The translations under genes and the position numbers were made by a program. DNA of 64,000 bases from Acetobacteraceae bacterium H6797 (lineage in GTDB: Bacteria; Pseudomonadota; Alphaproteobacteria; Acetobacterales; Acetobacteraceae): the NCBI GenBank assembly GCA_015223225.1, contig JADFCQ010000006.1, forward strand, positions 62,001 to 126,000, given 5' to 3'. The first letter of the stretch is position 1. Each line of letters opens with the position of its first letter. Shown piece by piece: positions 35,071 to 43,378 of the stretch. The notes under the pieces are model-generated. The model worked only from the letters and a program-made list of their open reading frames with translations, was not told the DNA's origin and did no database searches.

Positions 35071-35108
35071 AAAGCAAAACGCCGCCCCCTTGCGGGAGGC
35101 GGCGTTCG
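35071..35108 (-). terminator. Rho-independent terminator of the RND efflux operon
   Basis: Perfect stem AACGCCGCC (35078-35086) / GGCGGCGTT (35098-35106), 11-nt loop; the minus-strand RNA continues TTTTGCTTTGCC. It begins about 25 nt after the stop codon of the efflux permease. Confidence 0.75.
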
Positions 35109-35132
35109 GCCGTTGCGAAGGTGAAGCCAAGC

Positions 35133-38100
35133 CTATTCGGCCGGCTGCACCGCTATCTGGGGCTTCTCCCGCCGCGCCATGGCGCGGGCGATGACGTAGA
35201 AGACCGGGGTGAAGACCAGGCCGAAGATCGTCACGCCGAGCATGCCGGCGAAGACGGCCGTGCCCAGGCTCTGCCGCATCTCCGCCCCCGCGCCCGTCGC
35301 GATGGCCAGTGGCAGCACGCCCAGGATGAAGGCGAGCGAGGTCATCAGGATGGGGCGCAGGCGGGTCCGCGCCGCGGCTTCGGCGGCCTGCCAGCGCGTC
35401 ATGCCTTCCTGCTCCGCCTGACGGGCGAATTCGACGATCAGGATGGCATTCTTCGCGGCGAGGCCTATGAGCACGACGAGGCCGATCTGCACCAGCACGT
35501 TATTGTCGAGCGCGCGCCAAACCACGCCGGACAGCGCCGCGAGGATCGACATGGGCGCGATCAGCACGACCGCGAGCGGCAGCAGCCAGCTCTCATAGAG
35601 TGCCGCCAGCAGCAGGAAGACGAAGACCACGGCAAGGCCGAAGGCGATGGGCGCGGTATTGCCCTGGGTCGTCTCCTGCAGCGCGATCTCGGTCCATTCA
35701 TAGCTGTAGCCTGGCGGCAGCTCCTTCGCGAGCACCTGCTGCATGGCTGCGATGGCCTGGCCGGTGGACACGCCGGGCTTTGCCGCACCCTGCACCTCGG
35801 CGGCCGGGTAGAGGTTGTAGCGGGGCACGCGATAGGGGCCGGTATCGGGTACGAGTGTGGCCAGGGAGCCGATCGGCACCATCTCGCCCGCATCGTTGCG
35901 CGTGCGCAGGAGCGAGACGTCGCGCGGATTACGGCGCTGGCTCTCCTCCGCCTGGGCAGTGACGCGATAGGTGCGGCCGAGAATGTTGAAGTCGTTGATA
36001 TAGGCCGAGCCGAGATAGACTGAGAGCGTCTCCGACACACGGTCCAGCGGCACGCCCAGCATCTCTGCCTTGCTGCGATCCACCTCGGCGCGCAGCGTCG
36101 GCGTCGCGGTGTTGAAGAGCGTGAAGGAGAAAGCGAGTTCAGGCCGCTGGAAAGAGGCCGCGACCACGCGATTGGTCACCGCTTCCAGTTCCCGCGCACC
36201 ACGGTCGCCGCGATCCTGGATATAGAGCTTGAAGCCGCCGCCGGTGCCGATGCCCGAGACCGAAGGCGGCGGGATCACGAGCCCCAGCGCCCCGCGCTGC
36301 GTCGCGACGGCCCCCTGCACCGCGCCGATCAGCGCGGGGTAGGAGATGCCTTCCTTCGCGCGCTCTTCGAAGCTCTTGAGCGTGACGAAGATCACGCCCG
36401 TATTCGGCGCGTTGGTGAAGGTGGCCCCGTCGAAACCCGTGAACATAACGGTATTATCGACACCCTTGATCTTCAGCACCTCTTCCGAGGCGGCGCGCAT
36501 CACCGCATCCGTCCGGCCCAGGGTGGCGCCGGGCGGAAGCTGGAAGGCGGCGATGAGATAGCCGCGGTCGAGCGGCGGAATGAGGCCCGTCGGCGTCATG
36601 CGCACCGTCTGGCCCGTCAGCAGCAGCAGGCCGCCGAAGAGCAGCAGCACGATGGCCGACATGCGCACCAGCCGGCGCGTCATGGCGCCATAGCCGATGG
36701 AAAGCGCCTCGAACAGCCTGTTGAAGCCACGGAAGAAAAGACCGAAGGGGGCCGCCACCACGGCGCGCCAGCCGGTGAGCTTGTGGTGGCTATGCGGCCG
36801 CAGCAGCAGGGCCGCCAGGGCAGGGGAGAGCGTGAGCGAGACGAGCGCCGAGAGCAGCGTGGCGACCGCGATGGTCACCGCGAATTGCTGGTAGAAGGCG
36901 CCGGCAAGCCCCTCGATGAAGGCCGTCGGCACGAAGACCGCGCAGAGCACCAGCGCGATGGCGATGAGCGCGAAGCCCACCTCATCCATGGTGCGCCGCG
37001 TGGCGGTGACCGGATCGAGCCCATTGGCCAGGTGGCGCTCGACATTTTCGACGACGACGATGGCGTCATCGACGACGATGCCGATGGCCAGGATCAGGCC
37101 GAACATCGACAGGCTGTTCAGCGAGATGCCCAGCGCGCCCATGAAGGCGAAAGTGCCGATGATCGAAACAGGGATGGCGGCCAGCGGAATGATGGAGGCG
37201 CGCCAGGATTGCAGGAAGAGGATGACGACCAGCACGACGAGGATGAGCGCCTCGACGAAGGTCTGCACCACGGCCTCCATCGACTGCTCGATGAACTTGG
37301 TGGTGTCATAGACGATGCGATAATCGACGCCGGGCGGGAAGTTGCGCTTCACCTCTTCCAGCGTGCGATGCAGCGCCGCCGCCGTCGCCAGGGCGTTCGA
37401 GCCGGGGCGCTGGAAGACGGGGATGGCCACGGCGCTCTCACCGGTCAGGTAAGCGCGCAGCGTGTAATCCTGGCTGCCCAGCTCGATCCGCGCCACGTCC
37501 TCAAGGCGGAGCGGCGCACCGCCTTCGCCGGCGGCGATGACGATCTGGCCGAATTCCTCGATCGAGCGCAGGCGCCCGAGCGCGGAAACGTTGAGCTGAA
37601 AGCCTTCGCCCGAGGCGCTCGTCAACGGCGGCTGGTTCAGCCCGCCAGCGGCCACCTGCACATTGGCGCGGCGCAAAGCGGCCACGACCTCGCCCGCCGT
37701 CAGCCCGCGGGCTGCGATCTTCGCCGGATCGAGCCAGACGCGCATGGCATAGTCGCCGCCGCCGCCAAAGAGCTGTACATCGCCCACGCCCTCGAGCCGC
37801 GCGAGGCGATCCTTGATGTTAAGCGTGGCGTAATTGGCGAGATACTGATCGGAGCGCGAGCGGTCCGGCGACACCATGTGGATGACCATCATGATGTCGG
37901 GCGAGGCCTTCTTAACGATCAGCCCGAGCGCGCGCACCTCGGGGGGCAGGCGCGGTTCGGCGATGGCGACACGGTTCTGCACCAGAACCTGCGCCTGATC
38001 GACATCCGTGCCCTGCTTGAAGACGACGTTGATGCTGAGCTTGCCGTCGCCGGTCGATTGCGAGGAGACGTAGAGCATATGCTCCACGCCGTTGATTTCC

Positions 38101-38306
38101 TGCTCGATGGGCGAGGCGACGGTCTCAGCGATGACGGAGGCCGAGGCGCCGGGATATTGCGCCGTGATGGTGACCGTCGGCGGCGCGATTTCCGGATATT
38201 CGCTGATCGGCAGGCGCGAGCCCGCGATGCCGCCGATGATCAGGATGGCGATCGAGATCACGGCCGCGAAAACGGGTCTCGCGATGAAGAATTGGGCGAA
38301 GCGCAT
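35133..38306 (-). CDS. RND efflux permease (HAE1, MexF/AcrB-like)
   Basis: 1057-aa inner-membrane proton/drug antiporter of a tripartite efflux pump. N-terminus MRFAQFFIARPVFAAVISIA is the classic HAE1 first helix. IEQEINGVEHMLYVSSQS, GIVVDDAIVVVENVERHL (helix-4 Asp pair) and GLAAKNAILIVEFARQAEQE are RND signatures. Twelve helices and two large periplasmic loops at standard length. Translated 14 bp after the adaptor gene. No outer-membrane channel gene follows, so the pump must use one encoded elsewhere. Confidence 0.94.
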   Translation of the reverse strand: MRFAQFFIARPVFAAVISIAILIIGGIAGSRLPISEYPEIAPPTVTITAQYPGASASVIAETVASPIEQEINGVEHMLYVSSQSTGDGKLSINVVFKQGTDVDQAQVLVQNRVAIAEPRLPPEVRALGLIVKKASPDIMMVIHMVSPDRSRSDQYLANYATLNIKDRLARLEGVGDVQLFGGGGDYAMRVWLDPAKIAARGLTAGEVVAALRRANVQVAAGGLNQPPLTSASGEGFQLNVSALGRLRSIEEFGQIVIAAGEGGAPLRLEDVARIELGSQDYTLRAYLTGESAVAIPVFQRPGSNALATAAALHRTLEEVKRNFPPGVDYRIVYDTTKFIEQSMEAVVQTFVEALILVVLVVILFLQSWRASIIPLAAIPVSIIGTFAFMGALGISLNSLSMFGLILAIGIVVDDAIVVVENVERHLANGLDPVTATRRTMDEVGFALIAIALVLCAVFVPTAFIEGLAGAFYQQFAVTIAVATLLSALVSLTLSPALAALLLRPHSHHKLTGWRAVVAAPFGLFFRGFNRLFEALSIGYGAMTRRLVRMSAIVLLLFGGLLLLTGQTVRMTPTGLIPPLDRGYLIAAFQLPPGATLGRTDAVMRAASEEVLKIKGVDNTVMFTGFDGATFTNAPNTGVIFVTLKSFEERAKEGISYPALIGAVQGAVATQRGALGLVIPPPSVSGIGTGGGFKLYIQDRGDRGARELEAVTNRVVAASFQRPELAFSFTLFNTATPTLRAEVDRSKAEMLGVPLDRVSETLSVYLGSAYINDFNILGRTYRVTAQAEESQRRNPRDVSLLRTRNDAGEMVPIGSLATLVPDTGPYRVPRYNLYPAAEVQGAAKPGVSTGQAIAAMQQVLAKELPPGYSYEWTEIALQETTQGNTAPIAFGLAVVFVFLLLAALYESWLLPLAVVLIAPMSILAALSGVVWRALDNNVLVQIGLVVLIGLAAKNAILIVEFARQAEQEGMTRWQAAEAAARTRLRPILMTSLAFILGVLPLAIATGAGAEMRQSLGTAVFAGMLGVTIFGLVFTPVFYVIARAMARREKPQIAVQPAE

Positions 38307-38320
38307 GGCGCGTGCCTCTT

Positions 38321-39448
38321 TCAGCGAGCCGCGGCGAGGCGGCCGGGCGACTTGGCCTCAGCCGTGACGCGGCCGCCCGGGCGGGCGAGATGCAGGCCGG
38401 CCGTGATGACGCGGTCCTGCGGGGAAAGGCCGGAGCGGACGACGCGGAGCCCATCCACGATGGGGCCGAGTTCGACCGGCTTGGCGACGACTGTGCCGTC
38501 CTCGGCGACCGTCATGACCACGCGATTGGCCTGGTCGGCGGCGATGGCGGCATCGGGCACCAGCAGGCGCTCACCCTGGGAGGCCGGCAGGCGCAGGCGC
38601 GCGAAAGTGCCGGGCGTCAGGAAAAGATCGGGGTTGGGCACCAGCGCCCGCGCCCGCAGCGTGCCGGAACGGGGGCGAAGCTCGCTATCGAGGAAGTCGA
38701 GCTTGCCGCCATGGCTGAATTCCGTCTCATCGGCCAGCCGGAGCCCGACCTGAGGCGGTTCGGCCCCGGGGCGGGTGCCGCCGGCGCGCGCGAGGCGCAG
38801 GTAATCGGCCTCGCTCATGTCGAAGCTGGCGTAGATCGGGTCGAGCGTGAGGATGGTCGTCAGCGCCGTCTGGCCGGCCTGGACGATGTTGCCGGCATCC
38901 ACCTTGCGGTCCGAAGCCCGCCCTGATTGCGGCGCGCGCACCTCGGTCCAGCTCAGCTCGAGCTGGGCCTGACGCAGCCGCGCCTCGGCATCGGCCAGCT
39001 CGGCTTCGGCCTGGCGCTCGGCGGAGCGGCGGGAATCGAGCTGGGCCTGGGGGGCGAAGCGGTCGGCTGCGAGGGATTGCGTCCGGCGGCTGTCCTGGCG
39101 GGCCAGTTCCAGCTTCGCCCGCGCCCCGTCACGGGCCGCCTCGGCGCTCTGCACCGCGATTTCGAAGGGCCGCTTATCCAGCGTGAAGAGCAGGTCGCCC
39201 TGGCGGACGATCTGACCATCGCGGAAATGGACCTGCTCGATCAGCCCCGAGACGCGCGGGCGCAGTTCGACGCGGGCGGAGGGTTCCAGCCGGGCGATAT
39301 GCTCCTCCCACTCGGTCAGGGAGCGGCGCTGCGGCTGCTCTACCGTGACGGTGGGCGGGTTGGGGCTCTGCTGGGCCAGGGTGGGCGTGGCCGTAACCAG
39401 CGGAAACAAAACGAGAAAAAGAGAAGACTTGCGGAAGGAGGGGGGCAT
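38321..39448 (-). CDS. RND efflux periplasmic adaptor (MexE-like membrane fusion protein)
   Basis: 375-aa adaptor with an N-terminal signal (KSSLFLVLFPLVTATPTLAQ), a lipoyl half-motif VELRPRVSGLIEQVHFRDGQ, a coiled-coil hairpin (about 100-170, rich in Ala/Arg/Glu) and a second half-motif WTEVRAPQSGRASDRKVDAG, then beta-barrel regions. Pairs with the permease downstream. Regulated by the palindrome and the TetR protein immediately upstream. Confidence 0.93.
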   Translation of the reverse strand: MPPSFRKSSLFLVLFPLVTATPTLAQQSPNPPTVTVEQPQRRSLTEWEEHIARLEPSARVELRPRVSGLIEQVHFRDGQIVRQGDLLFTLDKRPFEIAVQSAEAARDGARAKLELARQDSRRTQSLAADRFAPQAQLDSRRSAERQAEAELADAEARLRQAQLELSWTEVRAPQSGRASDRKVDAGNIVQAGQTALTTILTLDPIYASFDMSEADYLRLARAGGTRPGAEPPQVGLRLADETEFSHGGKLDFLDSELRPRSGTLRARALVPNPDLFLTPGTFARLRLPASQGERLLVPDAAIAADQANRVVMTVAEDGTVVAKPVELGPIVDGLRVVRSGLSPQDRVITAGLHLARPGGRVTAEAKSPGRLAAAR

Positions 39449-39475
39449 TGACTATCTCCTGTGTCGGGTGATACC

Positions 39476-39506
39476 GACCGGTTCGTATCATTGATACGAA
39501 CCGGTC
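39476..39506. promoter_or_regulatory. 31-bp perfect palindromic operator between efflux operon and tetR
   Basis: Left arm GACCGGTTCGTATCA, one central T, and the exact reverse complement as right arm. It lies 28 bp upstream of the adaptor start and about 82 bp upstream of tetR. A rightward promoter can be drawn with TTGATA (39491-39496) in the right arm and TACAAG (39515-39520) 18 nt on, so repressor binding would block it. Typical of TetR autoregulation coupled to pump control. Confidence 0.75.
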
Positions 39507-39588
39507 AGTCACATTACAAGCCCTCCCCCCGGGATTTCCTTCCATCGCGTTTCGGGAGAAGGTGGCGCAGAGGAGTGAGGACCAAGCC

Positions 39589-40188
39589 GTGGCCGAGATG
39601 ACGAAAGCCGGAAAACGGGATTCCCGACCGGCCGCCGAGCGCCTGAAGGATGTCGCCAAGGAGCTGTTCTACAAGCAGGGCATCCGAGCCACCGGCGTGG
39701 AGGAACTCTGCCGCGTCGCCGGCACCACGAAAATCAGCCTCTACCGGGCCTATCCCTCGAAGGACGAGCTGATCGCCTCCGTCCTGCGGCAGGATTGCGA
39801 AGAAGAATCCTGCTGGCTTGAGCAGGCCCAGAACACCGGTCTCGCACCGGCCGACCGCCCCCGTGCCTATGTGCGCGCCGCCGCCGATGCCATGCGGCAG
39901 AACGACGATTATCGCGGCTGCCCCCTTGGCATGGCCATCGTGGAATTCCCCGATCCCGAGCATCCGGCGCGCAAGGTGGCCGATGCCTATAAGCTCAAGA
40001 TGCGGGATGCCATCAGGAAGATGCTTGCTGAGGCCGGCGCCTCCGAACCCGATGAGACGGGCGATACGCTTCTGCTCATGATCGAGGGCGCTTTCGCCGC
40101 CGCCCCCTATCTCGGCCATACCGCCGCGGCGGATGCGCTGGAGCGCAGCGGCCTGCGCATGCTAGACGCGGTGCTGCCCGCGCGCTGA
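39589..40188 (+). CDS. TetR-family transcriptional repressor
   Basis: About 199-aa regulator. N-terminal HTH: AAERLKDVAKELFYKQGIRA, TGVEELCRVAGTTKISLYRA, YPSKDELIASVLR. The C-terminal ligand domain is helical with CPLGMAIVEFPDPEHPARKV. Starts considered: GTG 39562 (RBS too close), GTG 39589 (AGTGAGGA 7 nt upstream, chosen) and ATG 39598. Divergent from the RND operon and most likely its repressor through the 31-bp palindrome. Confidence 0.9.
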   Translation: MAEMTKAGKRDSRPAAERLKDVAKELFYKQGIRATGVEELCRVAGTTKISLYRAYPSKDELIASVLRQDCEEESCWLEQAQNTGLAPADRPRAYVRAAADAMRQNDDYRGCPLGMAIVEFPDPEHPARKVADAYKLKMRDAIRKMLAEAGASEPDETGDTLLLMIEGAFAAAPYLGHTAAADALERSGLRMLDAVLPAR

Positions 40189-40191
40189 GGC

Positions 40192-41085
40192 CTAACCGGG
40201 CCGCTGCTTGATCGAGAGCTTGAGCGCCATCCGCGCCAGGTAGCGGCCAAGCTCATGCAGCGCCTCGGGACCTTGCCGCCTGATGAGGTCCACTGGCCTG
40301 GCGCCGCCGAAAGGCGCCTCCTTGATGCGCCTGGCCATCCACTGACGCTGATCGAGCCCGGAGGCCTCTAGCGTGTCGCGCAGCGAGGCCATGGAGGCCA
40401 CGATTTCCCTCTGCGCGTCGCTGAGCTTAAAGCGCGGCCTAGTGCCCTTGCTGGTCAGGCCACCTTTATGGCCCACGAGGGCCAAGGCTTCCAAATCCTT
40501 CAGGCCCCATTGATCGGCCAGCGCCCATAAGGTCATTGAGGAGATCCCGCTGATCGAACGCGGCGCCACTTCCAGCGGCGCGGCCGTGGAAGGCGGCCGC
40601 GTCTTGCGCTTTGGCTTGCGGGGCGCCGCCTCGGGGATTGGCGGGGCAGGGGGCGGTTCAGGCACGGGCCTGACGGGCTCGATTTGCCGGGCGGGTTCGC
40701 CGCCTTCCCGCTCAACGCCGAAATGCTCGCGCAACTCGGCCAGCAGCTCGTCCATCTGCTCCATAGGGGTGCCGAGCGATGCCGCCTTTGGCGCGTCGAG
40801 GAGCTTGCCCGTCGCGCTGATTTCTGCTGGAGCCTGGAAGGAAGCGAGCCGCATCAGCGCCGGTCTGAGCGGATTTCGCCGGTCTATCCCCGCGCGCTTC
40901 GTCGAAGCCGCTTCGGAGGCCTCGACGGCGGCGATGAGCGAGCCGATGGCGCTTTCGAGCAGTTTCGCGGCGTTGCGTAGGCGGCCTGCTGTCTGAAGAA
41001 GGCGGGCGTCGTCCAGATCGCTCTGTGCAAGCCGCAGGCGCCCCGCGATCGTCCGCCGCAGCGCGGCCTCCGGTGCTCTCGCCAT
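40192..41085 (-). CDS. Hypothetical protein: HEPN-like N-terminus and Xre/MbcA/ParS-like C-terminus
   Basis: 297 aa, not confidently assigned. Residues 1-60 form helices of the HEPN style (LRLAQSDLDDARLLQTAGRL, then AAKLLESAIGSLIAAVEAS). A Pro-rich linker (about 140-165: PVPEPPPAPPIPEAAP) follows, then a lysine/arginine patch and a C-terminal unit starting SMTLWALADQWGLKDLEALA and ending FGGARPVDLIRRQGPEALHE, which resembles the MbcA/ParS antitoxin fold (GG-x-P-x-[DE]-L-[IL]). No RES-type toxin gene adjoins. Convergent with tetR (3 bp apart); 282 bp of relatively AT-rich DNA lies upstream. Confidence 0.6.
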   Translation of the reverse strand: MARAPEAALRRTIAGRLRLAQSDLDDARLLQTAGRLRNAAKLLESAIGSLIAAVEASEAASTKRAGIDRRNPLRPALMRLASFQAPAEISATGKLLDAPKAASLGTPMEQMDELLAELREHFGVEREGGEPARQIEPVRPVPEPPPAPPIPEAAPRKPKRKTRPPSTAAPLEVAPRSISGISSMTLWALADQWGLKDLEALALVGHKGGLTSKGTRPRFKLSDAQREIVASMASLRDTLEASGLDQRQWMARRIKEAPFGGARPVDLIRRQGPEALHELGRYLARMALKLSIKQRPG

Positions 41086-41262
41086 GGCCAGGTTTCCCTT
41101 TTGGACGCGAGGTTAAAGCAGCGCCGAAGCCACGGTTTCGGAGGCCCTATCAGCGTGAAAGCACGAAGTAAATAAGGCTCAGCTTCGGCCCAAGTCTACT
41201 TGTCGACAATGGTAATTTCCTATCTAATTACCGTCTTCACAAATATCACAAATAAATGCCCT

Positions 41263-41287
41263 GAAACCAACCCTATATCTTCCCGTT
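41263..41287 (+). promoter_or_regulatory. Candidate EcfG (general stress sigma) promoter for the envelope-stress operon
   Basis: GAAAC (41263-41267), exactly 16 nt, CGTT (41284-41287). The alphaproteobacterial general stress consensus is GGAAC-N16/17-CGTT, so one mismatch in the -35. It lies 80 bp before the first gene of an operon whose families are often stress-induced. The flanking 41.1-41.35 kb gap is the most AT-rich part of the window. Confidence 0.4.
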
Positions 41288-41367
41288 TCTAAAAGCAGAC
41301 GACGGAAGGCGGTATTGGCCTCCTGTTCTCCACCACGATCGGACAATCAGACATTGGAGGAGACGGT

Positions 41368-41979
41368 ATGAGCGGCGTGAATGGTATGCCCGACACCCCG
41401 GATTGGCGCGAAGACGCGAGGACGCAGCCCTTGCCGGACAAAGCCGCGGCCTACGACGACGACAAGGCGAAGAATCTCGCAGGTCTGGCCGCCGAGAAGG
41501 CCCGCCGCCTCGCCGAAGAAGGGCGCGATTCCGGCGTCGCGCGCGGCCATGGCATTGCCCAGGCCGTGCGACACATCGCCGAGGATCTCGACACTTCTCT
41601 GCCTGGTATCGCGCGGCATCTGCGCGGCGCGGCCGATTCCGTCGATGGCATCGCGGATTCCATCAAGGAGCGCAGTGTCGGCGAACTCGTCGATGACGTC
41701 AGCGACTTCGCGCGGCGCCAGCCGACGGCCTTCTTCGGCGCCGCCATCCTGGCGGGCTTCGCCCTCTCGCGCTTCGCGAAGAGCACGGCCTCCACGGCGG
41801 CCTCGTCATCGCCCAGGCCCCCCGCTCAGGGCACCGCTCCTGGCTGGGCACCCGACCCTGGAAGCGGCACGCCCCGGCCGATGACCATGCCGGCCGCGAC
41901 GCTCGGCGGTGCCGCCGCCCATCGTCCCGGCGATGCGATGCCCGGCACCATGCCGATTTATGAGGATCCACGGCCATGA
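41368..41979 (+). CDS. Hypothetical stress-operon protein with one membrane helix
   Basis: 203 aa, unassigned. A charged helical N-terminal half (AKNLAGLAAEKARRLAEEGR; VGELVDDVSDFARRQPTAFF) leads to a hydrophobic helix FFGAAILAGFALSRFAKST (about 119-137), then a Pro/Ala/Gly-rich disordered tail. The layout (amphipathic helices, PTAFFG, one helix) is that of ElaB/DUF883-like inner-membrane proteins. RBS GGAGGAGA lies 5 nt before the ATG. Overlaps the holin-family gene by 4 bp. Confidence 0.7.
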   Translation: MSGVNGMPDTPDWREDARTQPLPDKAAAYDDDKAKNLAGLAAEKARRLAEEGRDSGVARGHGIAQAVRHIAEDLDTSLPGIARHLRGAADSVDGIADSIKERSVGELVDDVSDFARRQPTAFFGAAILAGFALSRFAKSTASTAASSSPRPPAQGTAPGWAPDPGSGTPRPMTMPAATLGGAAAHRPGDAMPGTMPIYEDPRP

Positions 41980-42371
41980 GCGCCACGGATCCCGTCAAGA
42001 GCGTCCCGGAGCTGCTGGGCGACCTGGTGCAGGAATCCTCGCAACTGCTGCGCGGGGAAGTACGCCTGTTTCGCGCCGAGATGGACGAGAAAATCACGCA
42101 GCTTCTCGCCGCGATGGGTTCTGTCGGTGCCGCGGGCGCGGTGATGCTCGCTGCGCTGGTGATCCTGCTACAGGCCTTCGTGGGGCTTCTTGTCGAGGCC
42201 GGGCTGCGGCCCTGGCTCGCGGCCTTGGCCGTCGCGGTTCTCGCCGGGATCCTCGGCTACGTGATGCTTCGCGCCGGGCTCAACCGCGTGAAGCTTGCCA
42301 ATCTCGCCCCTAACCGCACCCTCAACCAGATGTCCCAGGACGTCAGCGTGGCCAAGGAAGCTGTGCGATGA
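41976..42371 (+). CDS. Phage holin family protein (DUF1469/Phage_holin_3_6, YqjE-like)
   Basis: 131 aa: amphipathic start SVPELLGDLVQESSQLLRGE, then two transmembrane helices (AAGAVMLAALVILLQAFVGL; PWLAALAVAVLAGILGYVML). Despite the family name this is a chromosomal envelope-stress protein, found with ElaB-like and DUF3618 genes as here. 4-bp overlaps on both sides indicate a tightly coupled three-gene operon. Confidence 0.85.
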   Translation: MSATDPVKSVPELLGDLVQESSQLLRGEVRLFRAEMDEKITQLLAAMGSVGAAGAVMLAALVILLQAFVGLLVEAGLRPWLAALAVAVLAGILGYVMLRAGLNRVKLANLAPNRTLNQMSQDVSVAKEAVR

Positions 42372-43378
42372 GCGACACCATGGAACCCGGCGGCCGCTCC
42401 GCCGCAGATCTCGAAACCGATGTCGAACGCCGCCGCGCCCGCGTGGACGAGACGATCGACGCCTTGCGCAACAGCCTTTCCCCAGGGCAACTCATGGATC
42501 GGATGGTGGATTACATGCGTCAGTCAGGCGGCTCGGACTTCGCGCGCAATCTCGGCGTGGCGATGCGGGACAACCCCGTTCCGTTGCTTCTTATCGGCAC
42601 CGGCATCGGCTGGCTGATGCTCGCGGGCAGGAAGGAGCCAGGGCCCGCTTCGACGGGCTACGGTGCCGATGGCTATGTGCCAGGCGGCACCAAGCGCGCG
42701 CCTCTCCGTGAAACCGTCGGTAATGTTGCCGATAAGGCTGGCGAGCTGCGGGACGCGGCGGCGGAGAAGGTCTCGCATTTGCGCGAGAATATCTCCGAAG
42801 CCGCTGAGTCCGTCAGCCGGAGCGCGCATGATCTCTCCGCCGAGGCGCGTCGCCGCCGTCACGATATGGGCGATGCCCTGCATGAGCGCAGCCATATGGT
42901 GAGCGAGCGTGCGTCTCAGCTCGGGAGCGAAATGCGTGAGCGGTGGCAACGGATGAGCGAGGGGCAGCCTCTGCTGCTCGGCGCCCTCGGTCTCGCTCTG
43001 GGTGCCGCCCTCGGCGCGATGCTGCCGCGCACGCGCATCGAGAACCGTCTGATCGGCGAGACGAGCGACGAGCTGAAGCAGAACGTCGCCGATATCGCCG
43101 AAGGCCAATACGAGGCGGTCAAGGAGACGATCGCGGAACGTGCGCAGGAGGCCAAGGAAGAGGTGGCGCGCAGCTACGAGGAGACCAAGGAGCGGCTCGA
43201 TCAGGAAGGCCTCTCCACCGAACCGGTGAGCGACGGCGTAAAATCCGCTGCCGCCGGCGTGGCTGCCGCGGTTTCAGGCGGAATCGACGATATCGGGGAC
43301 AGCCTGCGTACCAGCCTCGGCAAAGTCCCGCCCGGCGAAGAGGAAGACAAGGCCAAGAAGGACGGCCAGCCGCTCTAA
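42368..43378 (+). CDS. DUF3618 domain-containing membrane protein
   Basis: 336 aa. DUF3618 at the N-terminus (SAADLETDVERRRARVDETI, DALRNSLSPGQLMDRMVDYM), hydrophobic segment NPVPLLLIGTGIGWLML (about 70-86), a long coiled-coil/apolipoprotein-like middle (AAEKVSHLRENISEAAESVS), a second helix PLLLGALGLALGAALGAMLP (about 199-218) and a charged tail. Probable inner-membrane stress protein. Its TAA interleaves with the TAG of convergent lacI (CTAA at 43375-43378). Confidence 0.85.
   Translation: MSDTMEPGGRSAADLETDVERRRARVDETIDALRNSLSPGQLMDRMVDYMRQSGGSDFARNLGVAMRDNPVPLLLIGTGIGWLMLAGRKEPGPASTGYGADGYVPGGTKRAPLRETVGNVADKAGELRDAAAEKVSHLRENISEAAESVSRSAHDLSAEARRRRHDMGDALHERSHMVSERASQLGSEMRERWQRMSEGQPLLLGALGLALGAALGAMLPRTRIENRLIGETSDELKQNVADIAEGQYEAVKETIAERAQEAKEEVARSYEETKERLDQEGLSTEPVSDGVKSAAAGVAAAVSGGIDDIGDSLRTSLGKVPPGEEEDKAKKDGQPL

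Noticed and set aside
36783-38753. 656-codon plus-strand frame opposite the RND permease
   Set aside because: Repetitive Arg/Asp/Gly/His-rich composition, no motif, fully antisense to a standard RND gene.
41976-42371. Phage holin annotation suggesting a prophage
   Set aside because: No lysin, capsid, integrase or other phage gene nearby; this family is a chromosomal stress-operon member.
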